Shown: piece after piece, positions 6,639 through 14,579 of the stretch
How positions within the stretch are numbered: position 1 is the stretch's first letter
Layout: each line of letters begins with the position of its first letter
Source: Actinomycetes bacterium
GTDB taxonomy: Bacteria; Actinomycetota; Acidimicrobiia; Acidimicrobiales; RAAP-2
Length of the DNA: 18,136 nucleotides
NCBI GenBank assembly: GCA_021841725.1
Contig: JAKCEC010000010.1
Coordinates: 1-18,136 of the forward strand
Reading direction: 5' to 3'
The notes under the pieces: model-generated
Seen by the model: the letters and a program-made list of their open reading frames with translations, nothing else
Told to the model about the DNA's origin: nothing
Database searches by the model: none
Program-made: the position numbers and the translations under genes

Positions 6639-8378
6639 ATGGCCACTCCCGCTTCTCTCGCCGCGTCCACCGACGGGGTGACCTCGCTCTATCGCCGCTT
6701 CCGTCCCGGCCGCTTCGCTGAACTTCGCGGTCAAGACCACGTGGTGCGCGCCCTGCAGGGGGCCGTGGCGCGCGAACGGATTAGCCACGCCTACCTCTTC
6801 TCGGGACCGCGCGGCACCGGAAAGACCACGACGGCGCGCATCCTGGCCAAGGCGTTGAATTGTGAGAGTCCCGTCGACGGTGACGCCTGCAACCAGTGCG
6901 CGAGTTGCGTGGCGATCACGCGAGGGTCCTCGCTGGACGTCACCGAACTCGACGCCGCGTCCAACAATGGGGTCGACGACATCCGTGAGATCACCGCGGG
7001 CGCCTGGCACGGGACGCCCGGGCGCTGGAAGATCTACATCTTCGACGAGGTGCACCAACTCTCCAAGCCGGCGTCCGCCGCGTTATTGAAGACGCTCGAG
7101 GAGCCACCGCCCCACGTCATCTTCGTCCTCGCCACCACCGATCCCCACAAGGTCCTCCCGACGATTCGCTCGCGAACCCAGCACCTCGAATTTCGGTTGC
7201 TCGGGGGCGACACGTTAAAGACGTTGCTCGACGACGTACGCGGGGCCGCCGGGTTGGCGGTCGACGAGGCCACGATCGAGACGGCGGTGCGCCTCGGCCG
7301 AGGCTCGGCGCGCGACGCACTCAGCGCCCTCGACCAGTTACTGGCCACCGGTGCGGGCGACGCGACGCAACCGGACTTCGACGGTCTGTTTCGCGCCATC
7401 CTCGGCGAGGACGCCGTGGGGGCGATCTCTACGTTGGCCCTCCTGGCGCGCGACGGGTGGGACCCCGAACAACTGGCCGAGACTTTCGCCGCCGAGGTAC
7501 GTCAGGCGTTCTTGTTGCAGGTGGCCCCCGACGTCGCCGACGCGGTGGACGCGGACCGTGAACGGCTGCGTGACTGGGGCGATTCCCTCGGACTCGCCCG
7601 CACGGTGCGGATCCTCGAGACGATGGGGCGCGCCCTGCGCGAGATGAAGAGCGCTCCGGTGAAGATCGTGGTGCTCGAGGTCGCGATGGTGCGCCTCGTG
7701 AAGCCCGAATTGGATTCGTCCCTCGACGCGCTGGCCGAACGCGTCACCAAACTCGAACGACTCGACCGCTCGGTGGCCCCGCCGCCCGCTCCCGCCGCCG
7801 CCCTGCGGCGCCCGATCGGCGCGGTCACGACGTCGGCGGCGGAGGAGGTGCCCGTCGCGGCCGACGAGGAGTCGACCGAGACCCGGGCGAGCGCACCGGA
7901 GCCCGCCGCGAGCGCACCGGAGCCCGCCGCGAGCGCACCGGTGCCGAGTTCGGTCGCGGGTGAGGGGCTCGGACTCGAGGAGATGCGACGCCGCTTCGCT
8001 GAGCGAGTCGTCCCGCGCACCTCGCGCGGCGCCCAATTGGTCTTGCGGGCGGCGCACGTCGTGGCCTTCGACGGCACGCGTCTCACCTTGGCCGTGGCCA
8101 GCGAGGAGATCCGCCTCAATACCGACCAGATCGCTCAGGGTCTCAAGGGGGCGCTCGACCACGAGTTCCGCACGCCCCTCAGTGTTCACTGGGTGGTGGA
8201 CCCGACGCTACACACCACGAAGTCCCCGGCGCCGTCTCGACCAAGTCGCGCGCGCTCCGTGGACCCGGCGCCCGACTTCGACGAGGGCGGCGCCGACGAC
8301 GATCAGGGCACCATCGTGTCGTCGGTGGCCGAACACCTCATCACCGAGATGTTTCCGGGCGCGGAGGGGATATCGTGA
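6639..8378 (+). CDS. dnaX: DNA polymerase III subunit gamma/tau
   Basis: A 579-aa clamp-loader ATPase that loads the beta sliding clamp at the replication fork. Residues 17-33 carry LYRRFRPGRFAELRGQDHV, the DnaX start motif. The Walker A is GPRGTGKTTTAR at 56-67 and the zinc-binding cysteines are C75, C84, C87 and C90. The Walker B/sensor region includes FDEVHQLSKPASAALLKTLE followed by EEPPPHVIFVLATT. AAA+ and helical domains end near residue 370. A Pro/Ala/Glu-rich linker with 7-residue repeats follows, then a C-terminal tau-like domain at about 440-540. The start has no Shine-Dalgarno sequence but a -10-like TAGCAT six bases upstream. The stop overlaps the recR GTG. No slippery A-run for programmed frameshifting to gamma was noticed. 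Confidence 0.97.
   Translation: MATPASLAASTDGVTSLYRRFRPGRFAELRGQDHVVRALQGAVARERISHAYLFSGPRGTGKTTTARILAKALNCESPVDGDACNQCASCVAITRGSSLDVTELDAASNNGVDDIREITAGAWHGTPGRWKIYIFDEVHQLSKPASAALLKTLEEPPPHVIFVLATTDPHKVLPTIRSRTQHLEFRLLGGDTLKTLLDDVRGAAGLAVDEATIETAVRLGRGSARDALSALDQLLATGAGDATQPDFDGLFRAILGEDAVGAISTLALLARDGWDPEQLAETFAAEVRQAFLLQVAPDVADAVDADRERLRDWGDSLGLARTVRILETMGRALREMKSAPVKIVVLEVAMVRLVKPELDSSLDALAERVTKLERLDRSVAPPPAPAAALRRPIGAVTTSAAEEVPVAADEESTETRASAPEPAASAPEPAASAPVPSSVAGEGLGLEEMRRRFAERVVPRTSRGAQLVLRAAHVVAFDGTRLTLAVASEEIRLNTDQIAQGLKGALDHEFRTPLSVHWVVDPTLHTTKSPAPSRPSRARSVDPAPDFDEGGADDDQGTIVSSVAEHLITEMFPGAEGIS
7887..7941 (+). repeat. 21-bp tandem repeat in the dnaX linker
   Basis: Two exact 21-bp copies (7887-7907, 7908-7928) and a 13-bp partial third copy encode ASAPEPA, ASAPEPA and ASAPVP in the flexible linker of the clamp-loader protein. 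The repeat keeps the frame, so copy-number change would only alter linker length. Confidence 0.85.
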
Positions 8379-8977
8379 ACTACCCGCCCTCGTTGCAGGC
8401 GGTGGTCGACGAGTTGGGTCGGTTCCCGGGTGTCGGTCCCAAATCAGCCCAACGCATCGCGTTCTGGCTGATGCGTCAGCCCGCCGAGGACGTACGTCGG
8501 CTCAGCCGGTCGATGGACGACATGAAGGAAAACCTGTCCTTTTGCGAACGGTGTTGTAACTTCGCCGAGGTCGGCGGGCTGTGTCCGATCTGCGCCGACG
8601 AACGGCGCGACCCCAGCGTCATCTGCGTCGTGGAGAGCCCGCCCGACGTGGTCGCGGTGGAGCGGAGTCGAGCCTTTCAGGGCACCTACCACGTGCTGCA
8701 CGGCCTGCTCAGCCCACTCGAGGGCGTCACCCCGGATCGTCTGCGCATCCAGGAACTCGTCGTGCGTCTGCGGGGCCCGGTGCGAGAGGTCATCCTCTGC
8801 TTCAACGCGAACCTCGAGGGTGACGCCACCGCCATGTACTTGGGGCGTCTCCTCCACGCGCCCGGCCTCGTCGTGTCCCAACCGGCCAACGGATTACCCG
8901 TCGGCGGTGACTTGGAGTTCGCGGACGACTTGACCCTGTCGCGGGCCATCACCGGGCGCCGCGTCCTCGCCGATTAG
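8375..8977 (+). CDS. recR: Recombination mediator protein RecR
   Basis: A 200-aa protein, the usual RecR length. RecR acts with RecO (and RecF) to load RecA on gapped DNA. The helix-hairpin-helix FPGVGPKSAQRIAFWLM is at residues 17-33. The C4 zinc finger uses C57, C60, C70 and C73 (CERCC ... CPICADERRD). The Toprim domain starts at about 79 with ICVVESPPDVVAVE. The GTG start shares GTGA with the dnaX stop, so translation is probably coupled. The gene for the small DNA-binding protein YbaB/EbfC, often found between dnaX and recR, is absent here. The stop codon overlaps that of convergent uppP by 4 nt. Confidence 0.97.
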   Translation: MNYPPSLQAVVDELGRFPGVGPKSAQRIAFWLMRQPAEDVRRLSRSMDDMKENLSFCERCCNFAEVGGLCPICADERRDPSVICVVESPPDVVAVERSRAFQGTYHVLHGLLSPLEGVTPDRLRIQELVVRLRGPVREVILCFNANLEGDATAMYLGRLLHAPGLVVSQPANGLPVGGDLEFADDLTLSRAITGRRVLAD

Positions 8978-9873
8978 GCGAAGCGCACGACGCAGGCGAG
9001 GCCGGCGACGATGCAGTAGATCCCGAAGGGGTTGAGGGTGCGCGTGGTGAACCAGCGCGTCAAGAAGCGCACCGCGACGTAGGCCGCGACCCCGGCGAAG
9101 AGCGCTCCCACCAGGGTCTGGGTCCGGACACCGTGTCCGAGGGGCCCCAGGAGTTTGGGTAATTTGTAGAGTCCGGCGAGCAAGATGACCGGGGTCGCGA
9201 GCAGGAACGAGAAGTTGGCGGCGTCCTCGTGGTCGAGTCCGCGGGTCAAGCCCGCCACCATCGTGGCGCCACTGCGCGAGATGCCCGCGAGGAGGGCGAG
9301 GATCTGCGCCGAGCCGATGGCGATGGCGTGGCGACCGCTCAGCGTCGCCATCTTCTCGTAGCGCGCGTGACGTCCGCGGCCGCTGCGCAGGCGTTCCCCG
9401 ACCAGCAGCAAGACGCCGTTGGCCGTGAGGAAGATGGCGGCGGCGAGGGGCTTGGCGAAGAGTTCGCGCAGGGGCTTCTCCAGGAGGACGCCGGCGACGC
9501 CCACCGGGATGGAACCCAGCGCGAGGAGAAAGAGCAGTCGGTAGTCGCCGTCCATCGTCGGGGTGGAGAGTCGCCACAGGGACGACAGCCCGTCGCGCCG
9601 CGAGGCCGCGAGTTGGCGGAGCAGACCGCGGAACAATTTGATCCACGTCGCGCGATAGAAGACGACGAGTCCGAGGGCGGTACCCACGTGCAATCCGACC
9701 AGGAAGACCAGGAAGAACGATTCGGCTTGGGACTGACTCGAGACCAGGTTGTGCCAGCCCAGGAGTCCCGGTAACAAAACCCCGTGACCCAGACTCGATA
9801 CCGGAAACAATTCGGTGATCCCCTGCACGAGACCCATCACGATGGCTTGAAGGTAGGTCAGCGAGGCGAGCAC
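8974..9873 (-). CDS. uppP: Undecaprenyl-diphosphate phosphatase (BacA/UppP family)
   Basis: A 299-aa polytopic membrane protein with about eight hydrophobic helices. It recycles the undecaprenyl pyrophosphate carrier during peptidoglycan synthesis and can confer bacitracin tolerance. The first family motif appears at the N-terminus as QGITELFPVSSLGHG; the usual form is EGxTEFLPVSSTGH, and Gln at the first position is tolerated in the (E/Q)xxxE motif. The second motif is AGISRSGATM, with Ala where Pro is usual, but the catalytic SRS is kept. The start is a GTG with a TAGCGT -10-like hexamer six bases upstream and only a G-run between, so the mRNA is probably leaderless. It is divergent from the histidine phosphatase gene with 57 bp between. 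Confidence 0.94.
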   Translation of the reverse strand: MLASLTYLQAIVMGLVQGITELFPVSSLGHGVLLPGLLGWHNLVSSQSQAESFFLVFLVGLHVGTALGLVVFYRATWIKLFRGLLRQLAASRRDGLSSLWRLSTPTMDGDYRLLFLLALGSIPVGVAGVLLEKPLRELFAKPLAAAIFLTANGVLLLVGERLRSGRGRHARYEKMATLSGRHAIAIGSAQILALLAGISRSGATMVAGLTRGLDHEDAANFSFLLATPVILLAGLYKLPKLLGPLGHGVRTQTLVGALFAGVAAYVAVRFLTRWFTTRTLNPFGIYCIVAGLACVVRFA

Positions 9874-9879
9874 CCCCCC

Positions 9880-9924
9880 ACGCTAAACCACCGGACCCGC
9901 GAGAACCGAGGACGGTGCCAAACT
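9880..9924. promoter_or_regulatory. Divergent -10 elements between uppP and the histidine phosphatase gene
   Basis: On the minus strand TAGCGT (9885-9880) lies six bases before the uppP GTG. On the plus strand CAAACT (9919-9924) lies six bases before the phosphatase GTG. The two sit within a 57-bp gap, so their polymerases would compete for the shared upstream DNA. No clear -35 elements were seen. Confidence 0.4.
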
Positions 9925-9930
9925 GAGGAC

Positions 9931-10455
9931 GTGCGTTACCTGACCATCGTTCGACACGCCAAGGCCACCGCCGCCGCGCCGGGCGCCCGTGACGACGAGC
10001 GACCCTTGAGTGGGCGGGGTCGCCGACAATGCGAGGAACTACGCGCGTGGGCGACCGACGCCGCGGGGCTCGCGCCCTACGGTCCGGTCACCGCCCTCGT
10101 GTCCTCGGCGCAGCGCACGCGCGAGACATTCCGTCGGGCTTTCGAGGGGACCCCTTTCGTGAGCGCCGTCGTCTACAGCGACTTGATCTACAACGGCCGT
10201 CGCGACGTGACGGCCGAGGACGTGCTCATCGACCTCGCCGGCGTCGATCCGGTGACGACGTCGTTGTTGGTGGTCGCCCACAACCCCACCGTGCACGAGC
10301 TCGTGGCGAGTCTGGCGGCCACGCCCGCGTCGCTCGTGCTCGACCGGGGGTTTCCGGTGGGGGCGGCGGTCGTGCTCGCCCTCCGCGACGATCAGCCCGT
10401 CGGGCTGGCGCGCTACCCGGTGGTGGCCGAGTTCGTCCCCGACGGTCGCCTCTAG
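9931..10455 (+). CDS. SixA-type histidine phosphatase family protein
   Basis: A 174-aa protein of the histidine phosphatase (phosphoglycerate mutase-like) superfamily. The phosphate-accepting His is in LTIVRHAKA (R8, H9). DDERPLSGRGRRQ follows, as in SixA-like proteins, and the second catalytic His is H117 in VVAHNPTVHE. SixA removes phosphate from histidine phosphotransfer domains. Actinobacterial relatives are mostly uncharacterised, so the substrate is open. The start is the GTG at 9931: the VRYLTIVRHA sequence puts the motif where the family has it, and in-frame extension upstream would run into uppP and its promoter. GAGGA directly abuts the start, too close for a Shine-Dalgarno sequence. 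The stop overlaps the convergent thiolase stop by 4 nt. Confidence 0.9.
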   Translation: MRYLTIVRHAKATAAAPGARDDERPLSGRGRRQCEELRAWATDAAGLAPYGPVTALVSSAQRTRETFRRAFEGTPFVSAVVYSDLIYNGRRDVTAEDVLIDLAGVDPVTTSLLVVAHNPTVHELVASLAATPASLVLDRGFPVGAAVVLALRDDQPVGLARYPVVAEFVPDGRL

Positions 10456-11630
10456 AGCGAACGAAGGATGGCGGCGTCGCCCTGACCGCCCCCGCCACAC
10501 AGGGCGACGGCGGCGATCCCGCCACCGCGTCGACGCAGTTCGACGAGCGCGGTGAGGGCGAGACGGGTACCCGACATGCCGATGGGGTGGCCCAGCGCGA
10601 TGGCGCCCCCGTTGACGTTGACCCGGTTCTCGTCGACGCCGAGGGCGTCCGTCGACGCGAGCGCGACCGCCGCGAAGGCCTCGTTGATCTCAATCACCTC
10701 GAGGTCGCTCACGCGGACGTCCGCGCGCTCGGCCGCTTGGGTGATCGCGTGCGCCGGCTGCAGGAGCAGGGAAGTGTCGGGGCCGGCCACCTGCCCGTAC
10801 CCCAGAATCTCGCCGAGGGGCTCGAGACCGAGCGCGGCGGCTCGTTCGGCCGACATGACCAACACGGCGCCGGCGCCGTCGGAGATCTGCGACGCGTTAC
10901 CCGCGGTGATGGTGCCGTCGGATTCGAAGGCCCCGCGCAAGCGCGCGAGTGATTCCGCGGACGTGTCGCGACGAATGCCCTCGTCGACCTCCACGCGTCG
11001 GTCCTCACCCTGGCGCTGGGGTACCCCCACCGCCGTGATCTCGCGCGCGAAGTAACCGGCGTCGCTCGCCGCGGCGGCTAGGAAGTGCGAACGCGCGGCG
11101 AACTCGTCTTGGCGCGCGCGCGAGATCCGCCCGGAATTGTGACGCTCGGTGGCCAGACCCATCGCGCAGTGATCGAAGGCGCAGGTCAGCCCGTCGTGCA
11201 TCATCGAGTCGACCACTGTGTGGTCGCCCGCGCGGTATCCCGCGCGTGCACCCGGGAGCACGTAGGGGGCGTTGGTCATCGACTCCATGCCCCCCGCGAC
11301 CACGATCTCGGCGTCACCGGCTCGCACCATGAGGTCGGCCAGGTGGATCGTGTTGAGACCCGAGAGGCATACCTTGTTGACGGTCGTGGCGGGCACGCTC
11401 ATCGGGACCCCTCCCGCGACGGCGGCCTGGCGCGCCGTGATCTGACCCTGGCCCGCCTGCAAGACCTGTCCCATCAGGACCGCGTCGATACTGGCCGCGT
11501 CCACGCGCGTCTGGGCGAGGAGGGCGGCGATGACGACCCCGCCGAGGTCACTGGCGCGTAACGGGGCGAAGGCGCCCGAAAACTTGCCGATTGGCGTGCG
11601 AAGTCCGGCCACGATAACGCTGCGCGTCAT
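10452..11630 (-). CDS. Acetyl-CoA acetyltransferase (thiolase)
   Basis: A 392-aa thiolase, the standard length. It condenses two acetyl-CoA to acetoacetyl-CoA or runs the reverse cleavage. The acyl-accepting Cys is C88 in VNKVCLSGL; H348 in GHPIGMSGTR and C378 in CGGGGQGDA complete the active site, at almost the same numbers as the well-known Zoogloea enzyme. That agreement supports the ATG at 11630. GGGAGG lies seven bases upstream of it; another in-frame ATG at 11636 is too close to that site. A palindrome with an embedded TAGGGT -10-like hexamer lies just upstream. It follows the LysE-like gene by 41 bp on the same strand. Beta-oxidation, ketone-body or polyhydroxyalkanoate use cannot be told apart here. 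Confidence 0.95.
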   Translation of the reverse strand: MTRSVIVAGLRTPIGKFSGAFAPLRASDLGGVVIAALLAQTRVDAASIDAVLMGQVLQAGQGQITARQAAVAGGVPMSVPATTVNKVCLSGLNTIHLADLMVRAGDAEIVVAGGMESMTNAPYVLPGARAGYRAGDHTVVDSMMHDGLTCAFDHCAMGLATERHNSGRISRARQDEFAARSHFLAAAASDAGYFAREITAVGVPQRQGEDRRVEVDEGIRRDTSAESLARLRGAFESDGTITAGNASQISDGAGAVLVMSAERAAALGLEPLGEILGYGQVAGPDTSLLLQPAHAITQAAERADVRVSDLEVIEINEAFAAVALASTDALGVDENRVNVNGGAIALGHPIGMSGTRLALTALVELRRRGGGIAAVALCGGGGQGDAAILRSL

Positions 11631-11656
11631 TGTCATTCCTCCCGTTTGCTCTCGTA

Positions 11657-11675
11657 CTGACCCTAGACCGGTCAG
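11657..11675. promoter_or_regulatory. Operator-like palindrome upstream of the thiolase gene
   Basis: CTGACC (11657-11662) and GGTCAG (11670-11675) are exact inverted copies with a 7-bp spacer. A minus-strand TAGGGT -10-like hexamer (11665-11660) lies inside, and transcription from it would give a leader of about 24 nt with GGGAGG. A dimeric repressor bound here would block that promoter. The site also covers the stop codon of the upstream LysE-like gene; the stem alone is weak for a terminator. Confidence 0.4.
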
Positions 11676-12304
11676 CGCGCGGATGAAAAGAATAGTGCCA
11701 CGGCCAGACCGAGCAGACCGAGCGCGGAGATCGCGGTCAGGGCGCGGCGCACCCCCGGGCGCGCCAGGGTCCGCTGCGCGCCGTGCACCGTCGTCACCAG
11801 GGCCGTGTACCAACCGAGGGAGACGAGCGCCTGGACGAGGGCGAGCAGGACGATGCCCGGACCCAACGCGAACGTGCGGGGCACGAATTGGGGGATGAAG
11901 GCCACGGCGAAGACGGCCGCCTTGACGTTGGTCAGATTGGTGATCAGTCCGAGCCGGTACGCGGGGAGGGTCCGGGTGGCGGCGCCCCCCGCATCGTCGA
12001 AGGCCCCGGTGGCGTGCCGCAGCGTCACCAGGGTGGCCAGTGACAGGTAGCTGAGGTAGGCGACGCCGGCGAACTTGAGGACGTCGTAGGCGACGCGCGA
12101 GTGCGCGAACACCTGGCTGAGGCCCACGGCCGCGCCCAGCCCCCAGAGGATGAGACCCGACGCGTTACCCACCACCGAGGCCATGGCGCAGCGCCGTCCA
12201 CCCAGGAGACTTTGGCGCAGCACCATGGCCACGCCCTGTCCGGGGACCATGGCCAGCACCAGGGCGGTGAGGGCGAAGGCCGGTAGGATGCGAACCAATG
12301 ACAT
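11672..12304 (-). CDS. LysE/RhtB family exporter
   Basis: A 210-aa membrane protein of the LysE family (PF01810), which exports amino acids or related small molecules. The N-terminus has the family pattern ALTALVLAMVPGQGVAMVLR with the Pro-Gly pair, followed by LLGGRRCAMASVVGNASG. Six hydrophobic segments can be counted and the length is typical. The substrate cannot be read from sequence. The ATG at 12304 has TAGCAT six bases upstream and no Shine-Dalgarno sequence, so a leaderless mRNA is likely. It is divergent from the epimerase gene (63 bp gap) and runs toward the thiolase gene. Confidence 0.88.
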   Translation of the reverse strand: MSLVRILPAFALTALVLAMVPGQGVAMVLRQSLLGGRRCAMASVVGNASGLILWGLGAAVGLSQVFAHSRVAYDVLKFAGVAYLSYLSLATLVTLRHATGAFDDAGGAATRTLPAYRLGLITNLTNVKAAVFAVAFIPQFVPRTFALGPGIVLLALVQALVSLGWYTALVTTVHGAQRTLARPGVRRALTAISALGLLGLAVALFFSSAR

Positions 12305-12310
12305 CGGACC

Positions 12311-12316
12311 ATGCTA
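12311..12316 (-). promoter_or_regulatory. -10 element for a probably leaderless lysE-like mRNA
   Basis: TAGCAT on the minus strand ends six bases before the ATG. It is the same hexamer, at the same distance, as before dnaX. Confidence 0.45.
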
Positions 12317-12367
12317 CGAGCCCCTCGCCCCGGCGGGGGGTTCGCGCCGTGAACACCGGAGGTGGTG

Positions 12368-12799
12368 GTGGACTCTCTGCTCACTGATATCGACCACGTG
12401 GCCATCGCCGTCCACGACCTCGACGCGGCGATCGATTGGTACGCCCGCTCACTGGGCGCGACGGTGGTGCATCGCGAGGACGTGGACCGCGACGGCGTGC
12501 GCGAAGCGCTGATCCAGGTCGGCGATTCGTTCATTCAACTCCTGACGCCCACGCGCGAGGATTCGCCGGTGGCGGCGTTCCTCGAGCGACGCGGGGAGGG
12601 CCTGCACCACGTGGGATATCGGGTGAGGGACTGCGCGCTCGCCCTGTCGTCGTTGCGCGCCCGGGGAGACCGGGTGATCGACGAGGTGCCGCGGCCCGGT
12701 TCACGAGGGACGACCATCGCGTTCGTGCACCCCCGCGCCAGTTTCGGTACCCTGATCGAACTGGTGCAGGAGTCCGCGGGTCCGCCCGACGCCGAGTAG
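12368..12799 (+). CDS. mce: Methylmalonyl-CoA epimerase
   Basis: A 143-aa protein of the vicinal oxygen chelate fold, matching methylmalonyl-CoA epimerase along its length: IDHVAIAVHDLDAAIDWY, then VVHREDV, DSPVAAFLERRGEGLHHVGY, VIDEVPRPGSRG and FGTLIELVQE. Metal-site residues are the His of IDHV, the Gln of FIQLL, the first His of LHHVG and the Glu of LIELV. It interconverts the (2S) and (2R) isomers between propionyl-CoA carboxylase and methylmalonyl-CoA mutase. Three GTG codons in a row (12362, 12365, 12368) are possible starts; 12368 has GGAGG (12358-12362) at five bases. It lies 47 bp before the carboxylase beta-subunit gene, which fits the pathway. Confidence 0.92.
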   Translation: MDSLLTDIDHVAIAVHDLDAAIDWYARSLGATVVHREDVDRDGVREALIQVGDSFIQLLTPTREDSPVAAFLERRGEGLHHVGYRVRDCALALSSLRARGDRVIDEVPRPGSRGTTIAFVHPRASFGTLIELVQESAGPPDAE

Positions 12800-12832
12800 C
12801 CCGGCCCCGCGGCGCGCGGGGAGAGACCTCGG

Positions 12833-12838
12833 TAGCCT
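12833..12838 (+). promoter_or_regulatory. -10 element for a probably leaderless carboxylase mRNA
   Basis: GGTAGCCT ends eight bases before the ATG at 12847. The same GGTAGCCT sits before the SRP RNA and, inverted, before tRNA-Ser. No Shine-Dalgarno sequence precedes the ATG. Confidence 0.45.
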
Positions 12839-12846
12839 GGTGCACT

Positions 12847-14403
12847 ATGGAGAACTCAATGGCGCACCGTCTGGCCGAACTCGACGCCCGCAAGGCCGAG
12901 GCGCGAATCGCGGGCGGTGAGCGCGCAATCGAACGACACAAGGCCAAGGGGCGCATGACGGCGCGCGAACGCGTCGAGTACCTGCTCGACGACGGCACCT
13001 TCCAGGAGCTCGACATGCTGACCCGTCACCACGCCTCGGGCGTCGGTCTCGACGACGCGCGGCCCTACACCGACGGCGTCATCACCGGGTACGGCCAGAT
13101 CGACGGTCGACAGGTGTGCGTCTACTCCCAGGACTTCACGGTCTACGGCGGCGCGCTGGGCGAGGCCCACGGGGAGAAGATCCATAAGATCATGGACCTC
13201 GCGACGTCGATGGGTCTGCCCATCATCGGACTCAACGACGGGGCCGGCGCGCGCATCCAAGAGGGGGTGGCGGGACTCAACGCCTACGGCGGCATCTTTT
13301 ATCGCAACGTACGCGCCTCGGGGGTCGTCCCGCAGATCTCGGTCATCCTCGGGGCCTGCGCCGGGGGGGCGGTCTATTCGCCGGCCATCACCGACTTCAC
13401 CATCATGGTCAAGGACTCGAGTCACATGTTCATCACCGGGCCCGACGTCGTCAAGGCGGTGACCGGCGAGAGCGTCACCCTCGAGGAATTGGGGGGCGCG
13501 CTGACGCACGCCACCAAGTCGGGCGTCGCCGGGTTCGTCTTCCCCGACGAGCAGACGGCGCTCGACGAGGTCCGCTACCTCTTGTCGTTCCTACCGTCGA
13601 ACAACCTGGAGGAGGCGCCGCGCCTGCCCAGCGCCGATCCGGTGACCCGACTCTGCCCGGAGTTGCGCGAGATCCTGCCGAGTTCGCCCAATCAGCCCTA
13701 CGACATGAAGAAGGTCATCGCGGCGGTGGTCGACGACGGAGACTTCACCGAGGTCCACGCGGCCTTCGCCGCGCAGATCACGTGCGGTTTCGCGCGTATC
13801 GACGGCTACGCCGTGGGCATCGTGGCCAACCAACCCCAGGTGCTGGCGGGGGTGCTCGACATCGATTCGAGCGAGAAGGCCGCGCGTTTCGTGCGCACCT
13901 GTGACGCCTTCAATATCCCCCTCGTCACCTTCGTCGACGTCCCCGGTTTCCTGCCGGGGGTGAGTGAGGAGTACGACGGCATCATCCGTCGCGGGGCCAA
14001 ACTGCTCTACGCCTTTTGCGAGGCGACGGTGCCCCGGGTGTCGGTCATCACCCGCAAGGCCTACGGCGGTGCGTACGTCGTGATGAACTCCAAGGGCATC
14101 GGCGCGGACTTCGCCTTCGCCTGGCCCTCGGCGGAACTGGCGGTCATGGGGTCGGCCGGGGCGGTCGAGATCGTGCATCGGCGCGAGCTGGCCGACGCCG
14201 CGGATCCCGACGCCACGCGGCGTCAGTTGGTCGCCGAGTACGAGGAGCGGTTCTCGTCGCCCTTCATCGCCGCGGAGCGCGGCTTCATCGACGACGTGAT
14301 CGATCCCGCGGACACCCGCGCGGTCATCGCGCGCTCCCTGCACCTACTTCGTTCCAAGCGCGAGGACCTGCCCCAGCGCAAGCACGGGAACATTCCGCTG
14401 TGA
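12847..14403 (+). CDS. Acyl-CoA carboxylase beta subunit (propionyl-CoA carboxylase type)
   Basis: A 518-aa carboxyltransferase subunit (PccB/AccD family). It moves the carboxyl group from biotin to an acyl-CoA, giving methylmalonyl-CoA from propionyl-CoA or malonyl-CoA from acetyl-CoA. The N-terminal half has KAKGRMTARERVEYLLD, GLNDGAGARIQEGV and GACAGGAVYSPA. The C-terminal half has VDVPGFLPGVSEEYDGIIRR, ITRKAYGGAYVVMNSKG and AVMGSAGAVEI. The two Gly-Gly pairs are the oxyanion-hole sites. The specificity-linked position in GGAYDVM of PccB is Val411 here, so acetyl-CoA may also be used. The adjacent epimerase favours propionyl-CoA. No biotin-carboxylase alpha subunit is in the window. The ATG at 12847 has no Shine-Dalgarno sequence; a second in-frame ATG lies at 12859. 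The stop overlaps the next start as GTGA. Confidence 0.95.
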   Translation: MENSMAHRLAELDARKAEARIAGGERAIERHKAKGRMTARERVEYLLDDGTFQELDMLTRHHASGVGLDDARPYTDGVITGYGQIDGRQVCVYSQDFTVYGGALGEAHGEKIHKIMDLATSMGLPIIGLNDGAGARIQEGVAGLNAYGGIFYRNVRASGVVPQISVILGACAGGAVYSPAITDFTIMVKDSSHMFITGPDVVKAVTGESVTLEELGGALTHATKSGVAGFVFPDEQTALDEVRYLLSFLPSNNLEEAPRLPSADPVTRLCPELREILPSSPNQPYDMKKVIAAVVDDGDFTEVHAAFAAQITCGFARIDGYAVGIVANQPQVLAGVLDIDSSEKAARFVRTCDAFNIPLVTFVDVPGFLPGVSEEYDGIIRRGAKLLYAFCEATVPRVSVITRKAYGGAYVVMNSKGIGADFAFAWPSAELAVMGSAGAVEIVHRRELADAADPDATRRQLVAEYEERFSSPFIAAERGFIDDVIDPADTRAVIARSLHLLRSKREDLPQRKHGNIPL

Positions 14404-14579
14404 TTCGACTGGCGTCGTCGACGAACCCGCTGTCGCCCGAGGAGGAGGTGGCGCTGATTGCCGTGGTCGAGGCGTTGACAGCGCCCTCACGGGTGGTCGC
14501 CGCGGCCACGCCCGACGTGACCCCCGCGTGGCGCTTCTCGGGCCGTTCGTTCGGCCCCGGGCGTCGCCGCGCGCGATGA
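14400..14579 (+). CDS. Small acyl-CoA carboxylase epsilon-like subunit
   Basis: A 59-aa frame starts with a GTG that shares GTGA with the carboxylase stop and ends in TGA within the ATGA start of the next gene. It starts VIRLASSTNPLSPEEEVALI, goes on to an Ala-rich helix, and ends TPAWRFSGRSFGPGRRRAR. The short beta-like start, then a PEEE.AL helix, then an AWR..GR tail is the pattern of the actinobacterial epsilon subunit family (PF13822), which bridges or stabilises alpha and beta subunits. The family call is from pattern and position. The tight overlaps on both sides make a real gene likely despite its size. Confidence 0.75.
   Translation: MIRLASSTNPLSPEEEVALIAVVEALTAPSRVVAAATPDVTPAWRFSGRSFGPGRRRAR

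Noticed and set aside
12436..12846. Upstream extension of the carboxylase frame over the epimerase gene
   Set aside because: The extension is an out-of-frame reading of the epimerase; the conserved carboxylase N-terminus begins at 12847.
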